Part shown: piece by piece, positions 1 to 9,657 of the stretch
Numbering within the stretch: position 1 is the stretch's first letter
Layout of the letters: each line of letters starts with the position of its first letter
Assembly (NCBI GenBank): GCA_021234155.1
Contig: JAJEKV010000005.1
Span: 24,005,584 to 24,069,583, forward strand
From: Isoetes taiwanensis
Taxonomy: Eukaryota; Streptophyta; Lycopodiopsida; Isoetales; Isoetaceae
Direction of reading: 5' to 3'
DNA: 64,000 nt
Notes under the pieces: model-generated
Databases searched by the model: none
The model's input: the letters and a program-made list of their open reading frames with translations, nothing else
What the model was told of the DNA's origin: nothing
Program-made: the position numbers and the translations under genes

Positions 1-1249
1 TTTCCATACTTCCATGCCATCACCATAGCCATGTTGTTACTTTGTCATTTTATTACTCTCAAAGCCTTGTCAAATGCTTCTCACTCACACTTCATTCTCC
101 ATTGCCAACATGGTTAATCCAATCCAAATTTTCATGCTCAAATGGTTTCACCATGTTCTCATGGTTATTAAACCTTGTAAAGCCTTGATATTTTACCTTC
201 GGACCCCTTAAAACCATTGCCTTAAACTTTATATACATGTATACAGCGATATGTGCCAGGCTAAATATGATAAACACTCGGGGGCAATATACGCCAGGCT
301 AAATACAGCAAATACTCGATCTCCTCAGCGAGATATACGCCCGGCAACCCTAATTCATGGAACTCAGCTCGGATCATGCCGGAACTGGAGCCATAACCTC
401 TGCAACCCACCTATTTTTTATTTCCCTTCCCTTTGGAACCCAACAAGCCCATAATTAAAACTTAAGATTCAGAAACCATTTGAACTAACTATATATACAG
501 GGGATTCGGCTTTGACATTTTATGAAGGCCCAGATGCACTCAAATTTGACATTGATACATGCTGAGCATGATGATCTAAAGAATTCTTGAAGCTCCTGTG
601 CACTCTTCAGTTGGATTTGCAAAGATTTGACTTGAAAACACTCTTCTTATATTAGTTTATGTACCTTGAATGATCTTCTGATGTGTTTGGAGAGCTGATT
701 AACTTCTGTACAATCATATTATGACTTGTATTACCTTAGGATCAATGAAAATTGCCCATCAAGTTTCAAAATCATCTCTGTTATGATTTCTAGTGTTTTT
801 CCACTTCAAACAATACGACATTAGAATATCCCTTCTTGACAGGTTGCCATCTATTCTTGCATCCATTAGCACCTGTGTGTTCAAAAAGTTTCAAGAAAAA
901 CCAATCTAGACTCGAGTTGCAAATTTCCACATTCTGTCTGAGACAGTTATTGACTGTATTTTTGCAAATCAATATGCAGAAATACTCCTTGTAATCCAAA
1001 ATGCAATTTGATCTCTTGCCCCATATCATAACCACTAAAATCAATCCATTCCTGGCAACCATCTTGACTTTAGTACTGCTCTCTTTTTCTAGAAATGGGA
1101 AAGGTATGGATACTTGTTTGAAGCTATTCCGTTGAAAGTTTCTTGTATAGACTGATCACCTTAAGTGATCTAGAGGTTCTAACCTCAACTTGAGCATAGT
1201 TTCAAGTTCGTTCCTTGTGTTTGACTCTTACAGCCAAGTTGAGGGTCAA
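1..1249 (+). repeat. Family A Gypsy LTR, 3' portion (left end outside window)
   Basis: This stretch matches the downstream part of the complete family A LTR at 48412-50296 in the same order: an AGCTCGGATCATGCCGG block near 365, a TATA-like tract and GGGGATTCGGC near 490, an AATGAAAATTGCC block near 745, a tract ending GAAATGGGAAAGGTATG near 1095, and the GATCAC/GTGATC hairpin at 1154-1170. It ends in GTTGAGGGTCAA near 1249, where the complete copy ends GTTGAGGGTCAACA. No gag follows; an inverted copy of the same LTR begins instead. The short open frames here are not conserved between copies and are not genes. Confidence 0.75.
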
Positions 1250-2150
1250 AAACCTTATGAAGTGGGTTTTGTACACGGATTTGCAAAAATACAATCAAGA
1301 ATACTCACATATAGAATGCTCAAATTTGCAACTCGAGTTTGCAAGGAATTTTTTTTGTTTTCTCAAAGCACATAGGTACAGAATGAAGTAACAAGAGACG
1401 GCAGCTAGTCTAAAACCGGTTTGGAACAAAGAGAATTTCACTAAATTCTTTTTTGTGAAGACAAAATGCTAGAATTATATCAGAAATCATTTTTTGCAAC
1501 TTGAAAGCCAATTACATTGATCCCGTTGGGTTCCCGTGGACGTAGAAATCCATCTTATCTATTGATATGAAGGTAATAAGGTCATAATATCTTTTTGTGA
1601 GGATAATCACTGCCTCAAACTACATCAAAGGTCATGAAGGAGTCATAAAATATTATAATAATAAGAATTTCAAGCAGATCTTTTGTAGATCTAACTGAGG
1701 ACTACACTAGATGCTTCAGAGGTCTTCCAATCTTGTTCAACAAGCAAATAGGAGGATCTTGATTGCATTTGGGCCTTTGAAAAGTGTCAACACCAAGACC
1801 CCTATATATATGTTTAGTTCAAACAATTTCTGAATCTTAGGTTTTAATTATAGGTTTGATGGGTTCCAAAAGGGAGGGAGATAAAAAAATAGATAGGTTG
1901 CAGAGGTTATGGCTCCAGTTCCGACATGATTCGAGCTGAGTTTTATGGATTAGGGTTTGCAGCCGTATATTTCACTAAGGAGCCCAAGTATTTGTCATAT
2001 TTGGCCTTGCATATATTTTCCATATGCATGTATAAAAAGTTTAAAGCCATGGTTTTGAGGGGTCCAAAGGTAAAATATTTAAAAAGTTTAATAACTTTTG
2101 AGACTATGGTGAAGCCTTTTGAGCATGAAAATTCGGAATATAGGCATGTA
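1250..2150 (-). repeat. Family A LTR, minus orientation, distal segment
   Basis: Reading the minus strand gives the same LTR blocks as 1-1249. Bases 1860-2120 are close to the reverse complement of roughly 120-440, including the GGTTGCAGAGGTTATGGCTCC block. Around 1265-1345 is the reverse complement of the ACTCGAGTTGCAAATTT region near 910. It is the 3' part of the minus LTR whose 5' part lies at 3309-4047; the two were separated by a retroposed insert. The 3' terminus is degraded where it meets the plus-strand LTR at about 1250. Confidence 0.65.
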
Positions 2151-2159
2151 AAGCTAATC

Positions 2160-3308
2160 TCTTTGATGCAGCAAGGGTGGTAATAGACATTTATATGGAC
2201 TTTGCATCTCTAAAAGTTTTGGATAAAGATAATAATTTCTTCCGGGTCACGTTTGACTCTTCACTTGCAGTTGATAGGCTTGTGGAGCATGGTGTTGATC
2301 CTCTTTGGGGACATTATCTTCATGGATTCTTGCCAAGTAAGTATGGTGCATTGCGCATGCCTTGTTGGCTTGCCTTAGAGGATTTTCCATTAGAATTGCA
2401 AGTTTTTGATTTTATGATTGCTATTGCCAATAGATTGGGTATGCATCTTGCCCATTCTATTGTTAATGGTCCTTGAATTTGTGTATCTCTTCCTACTTGT
2501 GTTTCTATTCCTTAGTCTGTAGTGGTCAAAAGTGGCCCACTTTTTTCCAAGTACAAACTACGTCTGCTTAATGGACCTGAGCTTGCCAAGATGCTTCCCA
2601 ATGTTGAGGCTCTCACTACTTACAGGTCCAGACATACTTTTGTCTCTACGTCCCCAACTGCTCCTATCCCATGTCACATAGCATCCACTTCACTTGAATG
2701 TTGTGTTGTATCTTCTTCTTCCTCATCTGCCTCTGCACTAGTTAATCCTCCAGTATTACCAGCCCTTGTGCCTTCTTTTCAAGCTATTTCTACACCATAG
2801 TGCATCTTTGTCTCAGTCTATATCTGTAGACCCTATTAATGGGGATCAAACTCGTCTTCAGGACATTGCTCACAAACAAGAATTATTGGAAGAAGGATGG
2901 TCTACTCCACGCATGAAGAAGTTTGCACGTCGCAAAAATAGCTTGGCTCCTCAATCTATGTTAGTTCTCTCTGTAGCTCCAATATCTGCTACGATTGTTA
3001 CAGTGGATGTCCCTGATTCAGTGGCATTGAGACACCAGGGAGCAGATCAAGTTGCTGTTAATGATTGTATGGATGTGGAATTTCGACCTGGTTAAAGTAA
3101 CTTTTCTAAAAATATGATTATATATTATTCTTCTCTTTGTAGGAGAGGAAAATAGTGTGAATTGCATTATATTATCATGCTTAGACGGGTGGCCCTGCTC
3201 AGTTGGATCTAATTATCCACTGGGTTTTTTATTCCTGTCTCTGCATTGTATTATGTATTATGATGGAGTGTTATTAATAAAGTCTGACGTCCTTCAAAAA
3301 AAAAAAAA
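2160..3308 (+). mobile_element. Polyadenylated retroposed insert (LINE-type mRNA-like)
   Basis: The insert splits a minus-strand family A LTR. It ends with an AATAAA signal at 3276-3281 followed by a 13-base A run at 3296-3308, the signature of target-primed reverse transcription of a polyadenylated RNA. The content is a decayed coding region followed by a 3' UTR. No reverse transcriptase is present, so it is either a 5'-truncated element, a non-autonomous derivative, or a processed copy of a host or LINE mRNA. I could not settle the target site duplication, and the 5' boundary is uncertain by about 30 bases. Confidence 0.55.
2177..3094 (+). pseudogene. Decayed DUF4283-like (LINE ORF1-type) protein
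   Basis: Three successive open frames, 2177-2476, 2522-2800 and 2766-3095, look like one protein broken by stops and a frameshift. The first has the layout of plant DUF4283 domains: a hydrophobic strand with VTFDSSLAVDRLVEHG, then the WLALEDFPLELQVFDFM segment and an AIANRLG stretch, resembling the W-x-LP-P(L/E) and igxxiG blocks of that family. The middle part is Ser/Pro-rich. The CCHC knuckle that often follows DUF4283 is not visible. The family is common in plant LINE ORF1 products and related orphan genes. The assignment rests on motif layout only. Confidence 0.4.
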
Positions 3309-4047
3309 TGGATTTTGATGTAACCTTTGAGAACATTTCAAAGCTATAAGGCACTTCTTTTAGGTACATGGCATTTCTTGGGACTATGGTGAAAAAACAT
3401 GGAGCATATTTTTGAAGGGGCAAGGTGGCTATAAAGAGCTTGGACCAATTGTAGAGAGTTAATAGAAAGAGGCATAAAATAAGATGCTCGATGGTGGAAA
3501 TGGAGAATGAAGTGTAAATGAGAGCATTTGACAAGGGTTCGAGAGTAATAAAACGACAAGGTGACAACATGGCTATGGTGAAGTCATAGGAGTATGAAAA
3601 AATAAAAGGATGGGAAGAAGCAAAAATTTCAAGGGGCAAATATAGCATGACAAGGGTAAAGGTAGGGCATAGATATGAAAAAGAAAAGTGGCTGGGCAAA
3701 AATGCAAAGGTGAGTAAAAATGGAAGGTGGATGTAGAAATGAGAGAAACAGATAAGATTTAGGAACCATATACCATAGGAACTTCCAAACTCTAACTTCT
3801 AAACTTCAAATGAGTATCTTCCAATCTCTTTAAACCAGAATCTTCTACAATATGCCTTTGACAAAGTGTTTGACCATGAATATAGTACCTCTCATAAGAG
3901 TTGACCTTGAGTGCTTCGTATTGACCTCGAAGATAAGGTCCTTTTCTTTGACTTTTGCATCAATGTTGGCTAGCAAGCTTCTTCCAACTTTGATCTAGTC
4001 TTAAAGCATAGACCAATGGTTAGTATGTTGCCCTTTGGTGGGCAATA
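3309..4047 (-). repeat. Family A LTR, minus orientation, proximal segment with LTR start
   Basis: On the minus strand the LTR starts near 4047 with TATTGCCC, a mutated form of the family start TGTTGCCC, followed by its partner arm GGGCAACA. It continues through the TTGGTCTATGC and AGTTTGGAAG blocks shared with 48412-48720 and 52338-52620. It joins the segment at 1250-2150 across the retroposed insert, giving an LTR of about 1.65 kb. It directly abuts the end of the protease remnant, so all of RT, RNase H and integrase is missing from this element. Confidence 0.7.
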
Positions 4048-4447
4048 CTCGAGCCATGTAAGCCATCTTGATTGTAAATAGTGGTTGTTTGGAGCCATTT
4101 GAGATGGTACACCATCCTTGAGACCCAACAGGTCTAGCATCAGCAGTCGCCATCCATATTCTTCCTAGCAAGAGGTCATATATGTATGCATCCTCCCCTA
4201 CATCTTCAAAAGCAACCACAATGAAGTTAGTAGCCACAGTTATGCCCCCTATGTTAACAGGGATCTTTGTTACTATCCCAATATGAGTTATCTTGGCATT
4301 GGAGAAAGATTTCAACAAAATAGAAGATCCATTGTCCACTTCCAAGCCACACTTCTTCATAACATGATATGGCATGATATTCAAGGAAGATCCACCATCC
4401 AGGAACACATTAGAGAAGGTATAGCTCCCCAAAGTGGCTGAATACAT
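4048..4447 (-). pseudogene. Gypsy aspartic protease remnant
   Basis: The minus strand encodes a retropepsin-like stretch with the active-site segment FLDGGSSLNIMP. It then follows the family pattern MKKCGLEV, SFSNAKI, FIVVAFEDV and DLLLGR. In families B and C the same order is seen, always with D-G-G-S rather than the common D-(S/T)-G. The frame runs straight into the LTR at 4047, so its last dozen codons are LTR sequence and everything downstream of protease has been deleted. This is a non-functional deletion derivative. Confidence 0.75.
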
Positions 4448-4515
4448 AAATGCCCTAGGGTCTTCTTCATTCTAAGCCAATACAAGGTTAGTAGCATCTG
4501 CAAAATTCACACATG

Positions 4516-5124
4516 TCATTGGCTCATTGCAAACAACTTGATGTAGCAGCCTTTTCGTATAACTAGGTGCAATTTTAACAAGGTGAAGAGATCTACATTG
4601 TGCAAAGCATCTACCTCACCAAGGTCTTGAACTTTCTTACCATACTTTTGGTGAGGATGTGGGGCTATTACTTGAGGAGGTGCTTCTATAACAGGGCTTG
4701 GTGGTAGTGGTGGCACCCTAGGGGCATTGAAAACATGCCTAGTTGATTCAGCATGCTTATTGGCCTCATTCACACTGGTCTGCACCACCATAACTTCTTT
4801 AGCGTTGGGAATATCTATAGTCTGTATAAACCTTATAGAAAACTTGAACCTTATAGTCTGCATTTCTCAAATTTTGACATCTTGCAGCCTTTCTTGAACC
4901 ATAATCCCTGTATATTCTTCAATTGATTTGAAAAAGTTATTAACATTCATGCTTGAGTCAAATGTAGGCAATGGAACTAGAACATTCAATTCAAATTGAT
5001 ATGGCATGCTTTGAAGCAAATCAGTTGAGTAACTAGAAGGCAAAGTTCTTTCCCTACAATGTTCTGATGTCTCCACATCCTCTTATGGTTTTTGTTATGT
5101 TGGAAACTTCTGTTTAGAAGCCAT
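4516..5124 (-). pseudogene. Gypsy gag remnant (N terminus fused to C-terminal linker)
   Basis: The ATG is at 5124 on the minus strand within GAACTCATGGC, the same context as the intact family A gag start at 50340. The first part matches that gag over its N terminus (RTLPSSYSTDLLQSMPYQFELNV) with frame damage. The body of gag, including the three zinc knuckles, is deleted, and the frame resumes in the Pro-rich linker with PPPSPVIEAPPQVIAPHP and KYGKKVQDLGEVDALHNVD before protease. Upstream of 5130 the homology to the family leader stops, so primer site and 5' LTR are missing. Confidence 0.7.
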
Positions 5125-5130
5125 GAGTTC

Positions 5131-5892
5131 ATTGATATGAAGGTAAACAAATATAATATCACCATGTTGAGATAAATAGTACCTCATACACAATAAAAAA
5201 TCATTCATAAGCCATAAAATGCCATAGGAAGATAAATATCAATCAGTTCAAACAACGAAGTTAAGACTTCTAAGTCATTTGTAAAAATGAGATCTAAAAT
5301 TTTCCATCAAAGGATCTAGAATTTTAGAGACCATTAATGACAGCATGAACGAGCACAAACAGTATCTGGTTATGTGCTAATTGATTGAGTCCTAAAAACG
5401 TATGATTTCTCACCTCTTTTGAGGTTGAGGTTGGTTTTTAGCAATTTCAGCCTTGATAGAGTGTTGCAAAGGCAGAGTATTGGAGCAAAAGCCCAGCGCA
5501 CAAAGAACCCTAAACCAATACAAAATTAGGTAACCAAGCTGGAAAATAGCTGAAACATTTGAAGGATGAAGAAGGGACCAACTAACTGTGACACTGTCTG
5601 GCAATAGTTGTCATAACATCCTTCTGAACTACCAGGAACAGGGAAAGCACATGGGCACACAATATTCAAGTTCCAAACAGGTGCTTTCTGGCGAATGGGA
5701 TGGACCCACACATTGTAATAGTCCATTATCAATCTGAAAACCCATTCCAAGAAGAATTCGAGAAAACGTGGAATTACCCATTAAAACAGAGCATCTTGCT
5801 CTTTTAAATGTGTGAACATCAACGGCCACATCTCAAACGTTGCCCCAGGCACAAGGGTTTCTTACCCTCACAACCAATGGACAAAAAGGTCT
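5131..5892. other. Intergenic, no gene recognised
   Basis: No coding region, RNA gene or repeat here can be assigned. A minus-strand frame of 66 codons at 5629-5829 has no recognisable domain. The stretch ends at the terminal inverted repeat of the DNA transposon. Confidence 0.4.
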
Positions 5893-5913
5893 AAGCACAA
5901 TATTGGGGGGCAA
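5893..5913 (+). repeat. Left terminal inverted repeat of DNA transposon
   Basis: Twenty-one bases, beginning AAGCACAATATT and ending GGGGGGCAA, identical to the reverse complement of 13092-13112. The six-G run followed by CAA is the most distinctive part. Confidence 0.8.
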
Positions 5914-6145
5914 AAATGCGCATGGCAAGCACCCCTTCAGCACCCTCCTAAAGAAGTTTTTTTTCCTCTTTTCCCGGGCCGTTTTTTTTTCAATTGTGTG
6001 CTTGCTTTACCCTAAAATCCTTTTGGCGCACATTTTCTGCGTGAAGCCGGACCTATGATTTCATGCTATGATTTGAGGCCAGAGCTATGATCTTTTGCTG
6101 CCAATGAATCACTGGTACTTTATCATAATTGCCATGCCTGCTCTG

Positions 6146-7101
6146 ATGTTGCCGCTGGGTACAAACCCTGTAGAGGTTTTATTTGAAGATCGGCGTCTCG
6201 GCAAAGAACCAAGCAAGCCGCCTACCATACAAGAGGTAAAAATCCATGTCTCTGTGTCATCCTTCCTGATTTTTCTGTTTGTTTTTGAAGTTAAGAAAGA
6301 TTGAAGATTCAAGACTTATTTGTTTTGTTCTTTTTTTAATTTGAATCGCCTAACTTTTCTGATGCTTGCTTTGCAGATGAGGAAAGCTTACACAGTCCAC
6401 GTGGCTTGTGCAATGAGGGCAAGGATCCAAGCACTATAACTTGGGCAGATTGCACCAGGGGTGATTTCTTGACAGTTTGGACCACGGAAGTGAAGAAAGA
6501 CAACAAGATAAAAGTATCAGCAATTAGGCCAGAGTTTGAACATCGTCTCAAGGATTTAATTAACAGGGTTTATCAAGATGGTTTGAAAAACAATGAGGCC
6601 AGAACTATTTTTGCCCGTGCATTCGCTTGGCAGCACACTAGAAGAGCTGAATCGAACCCAAGTAAGTATTTGTTGGATTGGGCTACCTTTGCTTTTGAAA
6701 GAATTGAGATTTCAAATAGGAACAAAAGGCATAAAACAGATCAAGTAGACACTACTTTGGAGAATATTAATATGGGTGTCTCTTATTTAGAAGCTGAATA
6801 TTTAGCTTTTGAAGATTCCATCAAGTCTCTGCAGCAGCAAATCAAAGAGGTTGAAATTGAGAAAATTAGAAATGAGGGCTTGCTTGCAGGTTTTGATGAG
6901 GCTGCAACCTCTGTTTCCAAGAGTATTAAAATTGTTAAACGTGATATTCAGCTTATGGTTGAAGACTTTCCAGATGAGGAAATTGGTATTGCTAAGCTTT
7001 GTGATGATGAATCTAAGCTTGGTTTGTCTTTGCTCACAATTTTGAAAAGGAAAAAAGCAGTGACAACAAAAAAAGCAATGGAGGAGAAGTTATCGTTTTG
7101 A
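6146..7101 (+). CDS. Transposon-borne coiled-coil protein, function unknown
   Basis: I do not recognise this protein. A likely first exon has its ATG at 6146 and a GT donor at 6236. A long open stretch follows a TTGCAG acceptor near 6376 and runs to a TGA just after codon SF at 7099-7101. The phase between the two exons does not match simply, so the start is uncertain or the gene is broken. The large part begins CNEGKDPSTITWADCTRGDF and includes KVSAIRPEFEHRLKDLIN, then a long charged helical region with regular hydrophobic spacing (SIKSLQQQIKEVEIEKIR) that predicts a coiled coil, and a Lys-rich tail. It lies between the left inverted repeat and a RING-like frame four bases downstream, so it is probably an accessory gene of the transposon or captured host sequence. 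Confidence 0.5.
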
Positions 7102-7104
7102 ACA

Positions 7105-7581
7105 ATGCCTTGCGGAGCCGAATGTTGGATTTTTCTGAATACAAAGAGAAGGCTAAACATTTGCAAAGACACCTCACGTGAGCACTATGCTAGCAGAAGC
7201 ATTATTAGACCGAGTTCTGGTAAGTTGACAGTGATTAGTCTTGTTTCTGGTTGTCAAGTATGTGGGTTTGAATTCAATCCAGATTATACATTTAGTGTTG
7301 AATTAAAATGTGGACACAAGTATCACTTGTTTTGTTTCCAAGTTTGTATGGAGAACCTTCTTTGCATAGTTTGCAAGAGTGAAGTGCTTACAGAATTATA
7401 TGTTGAGCTTGGTTACCTGGATTCCTTACCTACCAACAAGTGTAAGGAAGAACTTGTTGCTCATGAAGAAGATGATGAAGACATGGAGGAAGATCAAGTC
7501 TCCGAACTGAACACGTGTGAAGGTGAAGAGACGTGCAACAAGGTCTATGACATCACCCAAGAAAGGTTAGTATGTAGATAA
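7105..7581 (+). CDS. RING-like zinc-binding protein within DNA transposon
   Basis: The 158-codon frame has a cysteine/histidine cluster of RING type in its middle. It runs C-x2-C (CQVC), a 14-residue spacer, then C-G-H-x2-H-x2-C (CGHKYHLFC) and finally C-x2-C (CIVC). RING domains of this spacing usually bind two zinc ions and recruit E2 ubiquitin conjugases. The tail is strongly acidic (EEDDEDMEEDQ). The frame begins only four bases after the stop of the coiled-coil frame, so the two may be exons of one gene. The usual seventh and eighth ligands are present, but loop lengths are short, so a different zinc fold is possible. Function in transposition is unknown. Confidence 0.45.
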   Translation: MPCGAECWIFLNTKRRLNICKDTSREHYASRSIIRPSSGKLTVISLVSGCQVCGFEFNPDYTFSVELKCGHKYHLFCFQVCMENLLCIVCKSEVLTELYVELGYLDSLPTNKCKEELVAHEEDDEDMEEDQVSELNTCEGEETCNKVYDITQERLVCR

Positions 7582-9110
7582 ATGTCTTTATTAATTGCAG
7601 TTTATAAATCTTACAGACCTTGTGTTTTTTGCGATTCTTTGCCAAGAGGAAAAGGAAGGGAGAAGAACATGCTAATATTGGACACGCTAAGGATCAAACA
7701 GGTCCGTGGATTTTACGAGGTGAACACTGCACCAATAGTAATAGAATCCTTACCAATTGCGTAAGAAGGTGGACAAAAGAAACTCCCTAATGTTAAGTAA
7801 AAGGTAGACCTAGGAAATGGAATGCACGCGTGAGCATATACCTGCAGTTTACGGTGAGTGCATATACTAGTTATAAAATAATGTCATTCATGTTTGTATT
7901 TTTAACTTACTTACCTTCTGAGATAAGCCAAAGAGTACAAAGAAGGCTGGACCAAAAAGGTAAGCGACAAGAAGTTACCAAGAAAAAAAATGTGGGAGAA
8001 TACACCAAAGGATTCTTTGAAGAACCTACAACAGGATGCTCCCTCGGTATACATGTGCTACATTTCATTTCAAAGAATGATGTGTTACTAAATTGCAGCT
8101 ACTAATTATCATTTTACGTTGTTAGATGATACTTTAAGCAACCAAAGCCGAGTCCTTCAACTCTAGCCAGTTGCAAATTTGTGGTTTGAACCAAGAAGAT
8201 CTACAATTGCTTGCTATACAACCTTCAATTGCTGATGCCCCTTTAATGCAGCACCTTTTGAAGCCCCTCAGAATCGCAAAGACTCTAGTTCCAAAGACCT
8301 TTTGAAGCCCCCAGAATCTGCGGCACCTTCAAGCCCCCCAGAATCGCTAAAGCACCTCTAGTTCCAAAGACCTTTTATTTCAAAGACGGTGGAAGCCAAT
8401 GTTCCTATAGTGCGGGCTCCTTCATTTGAATCTCCTCATGTTCCTCTCGGTTGTAATACCATTAGTTGAAGCCCCTTCACTCAAGCACCTCAATTCCATC
8501 TCTACTGTTCTCGCCCAAGTTGCGGTATCTTCAATTCCATCTGCTGGCGCCAAAGATCTTTGATGCTTTCGTGATGATGACAAATGATGAAGAAGCCATG
8601 ACACCGAACAGTTTGTTAAACATAAGAAGATCTCTTTACACTTGCCGGGTTTGTAACTTATTGATATTTGCAACTTGCCGGGTTTTGTAACTTTGTATGT
8701 TAATTCAGTTTCATGTTACTATTATGCGAGTGAAGATCCCTTTTCAAATGACTTGAACTACAATGTTTATTTTGTACGCGGGGATGAATGTCAAACCATT
8801 GACACGATGTCAATGTTTTTTACTTTGCCTATTTTGTAAAAGGCAAAAATTTGAACCTCTCACAATGTAAATGCCTTTCAAATGAATGAAATATTTATGG
8901 TTGTCAAACTTGTGAGCATTTTTTGCATGAATATGTGGTTTGCAGTCTTCTTTATGAAAATGTGGTTTGCAACAGGTTAATTGTACTGAAGCTTTGAGAG
9001 CTAGCAATACTTGAATATGGAATATTTGAAAATGCAATTAAAACTTTACACAAACACAAACACAAAGAAGACAATAGAAACAGACAACTTATTGTTTTCA
9101 ATACAAAAAC

Positions 9111-9315
9111 ACAAGTTATTGAACTCGAAATAATACAAGTTATTGAACTCAAAAACAAGTTATTGAACTCAAAATAATACTGGTTATTGAACTCAAAAAC
9201 AAGTTATTGAACTCGAAATAATACAAGTTATTGAACTCGAAATAATACAAGTTATTGAACACAAGTTATTGAACACAAGTCAAAAACACAAGTTATTGAA
9301 CTCAATAGAAAAACA
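9111..9315. repeat. Tandem array, ACAAGTTATTGAACTC unit
   Basis: About eight to nine imperfect copies of a unit built on ACAAGTTATTGAACTC, spaced 18-24 bases apart with variable AAAATAAT or GAAATAAT linkers. It lies inside the DNA transposon downstream of the transposase gene. The spacers are not unique sequence, so it is a minisatellite and not a CRISPR array. Confidence 0.8.
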
Positions 9316-9507
9316 GAAGTTATTTCACTTCATGAAATGATGAAGACACTTAAACATTAACTACCAACACTTGTAAAATTTCATTACTTAAACACTTGTT
9401 CAATTCATACAGCTGTTCCATACAGGCAGTTGACAATCCGGGCACCCAACAAGAAAAACAATAGAAAAAGACACTTGATCAACCAGATTCACTTGATATT
9501 AAAACAA

Positions 9508-9640
9508 GGCTGTTACATGCCCAAGTTTACAATGTTATATTAAGGCTGTTACATGCCCAAGTGACCAAAGCTGTTACATGCCCAAGCTTACAAGGCTGTT
9601 ACATGCCCAAGTTTACAATGTTATATTAACATTTATGCAT
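9508..9640. repeat. Tandem array, GCTGTTACATGCCCAAG unit
   Basis: Four copies of GGCTGTTACATGCCCAAG or a one-base variant occur at roughly 9509, 9544, 9570 and 9595. Two are followed by TTTACAATGTTATATTAA. It lies between the other tandem array and the end of the transposase gene. Confidence 0.8.
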
Positions 9641-9657
9641 GGATTCACTTCACTGCA

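Larger units (their letters stand above)
7582..9657. other. Transposon interior: repeat-rich, no clear gene
   Basis: Between the plus-strand module and the transposase there is no convincing long coding region. It contains C-rich repeats with the phrase CTAGTTCCAAAGACCTTTT at about 8283 and 8355, an AT-rich segment, and the tandem arrays listed separately. Some stretches near 7900-8050 may be degraded exons of the plus-strand gene. Confidence 0.5.

Noticed and set aside
9111-9315. Regularly spaced direct repeats resembling a CRISPR array
   Set aside because: Spacers are short, AT-rich variants of each other and the setting is a plant transposon; it is a minisatellite.
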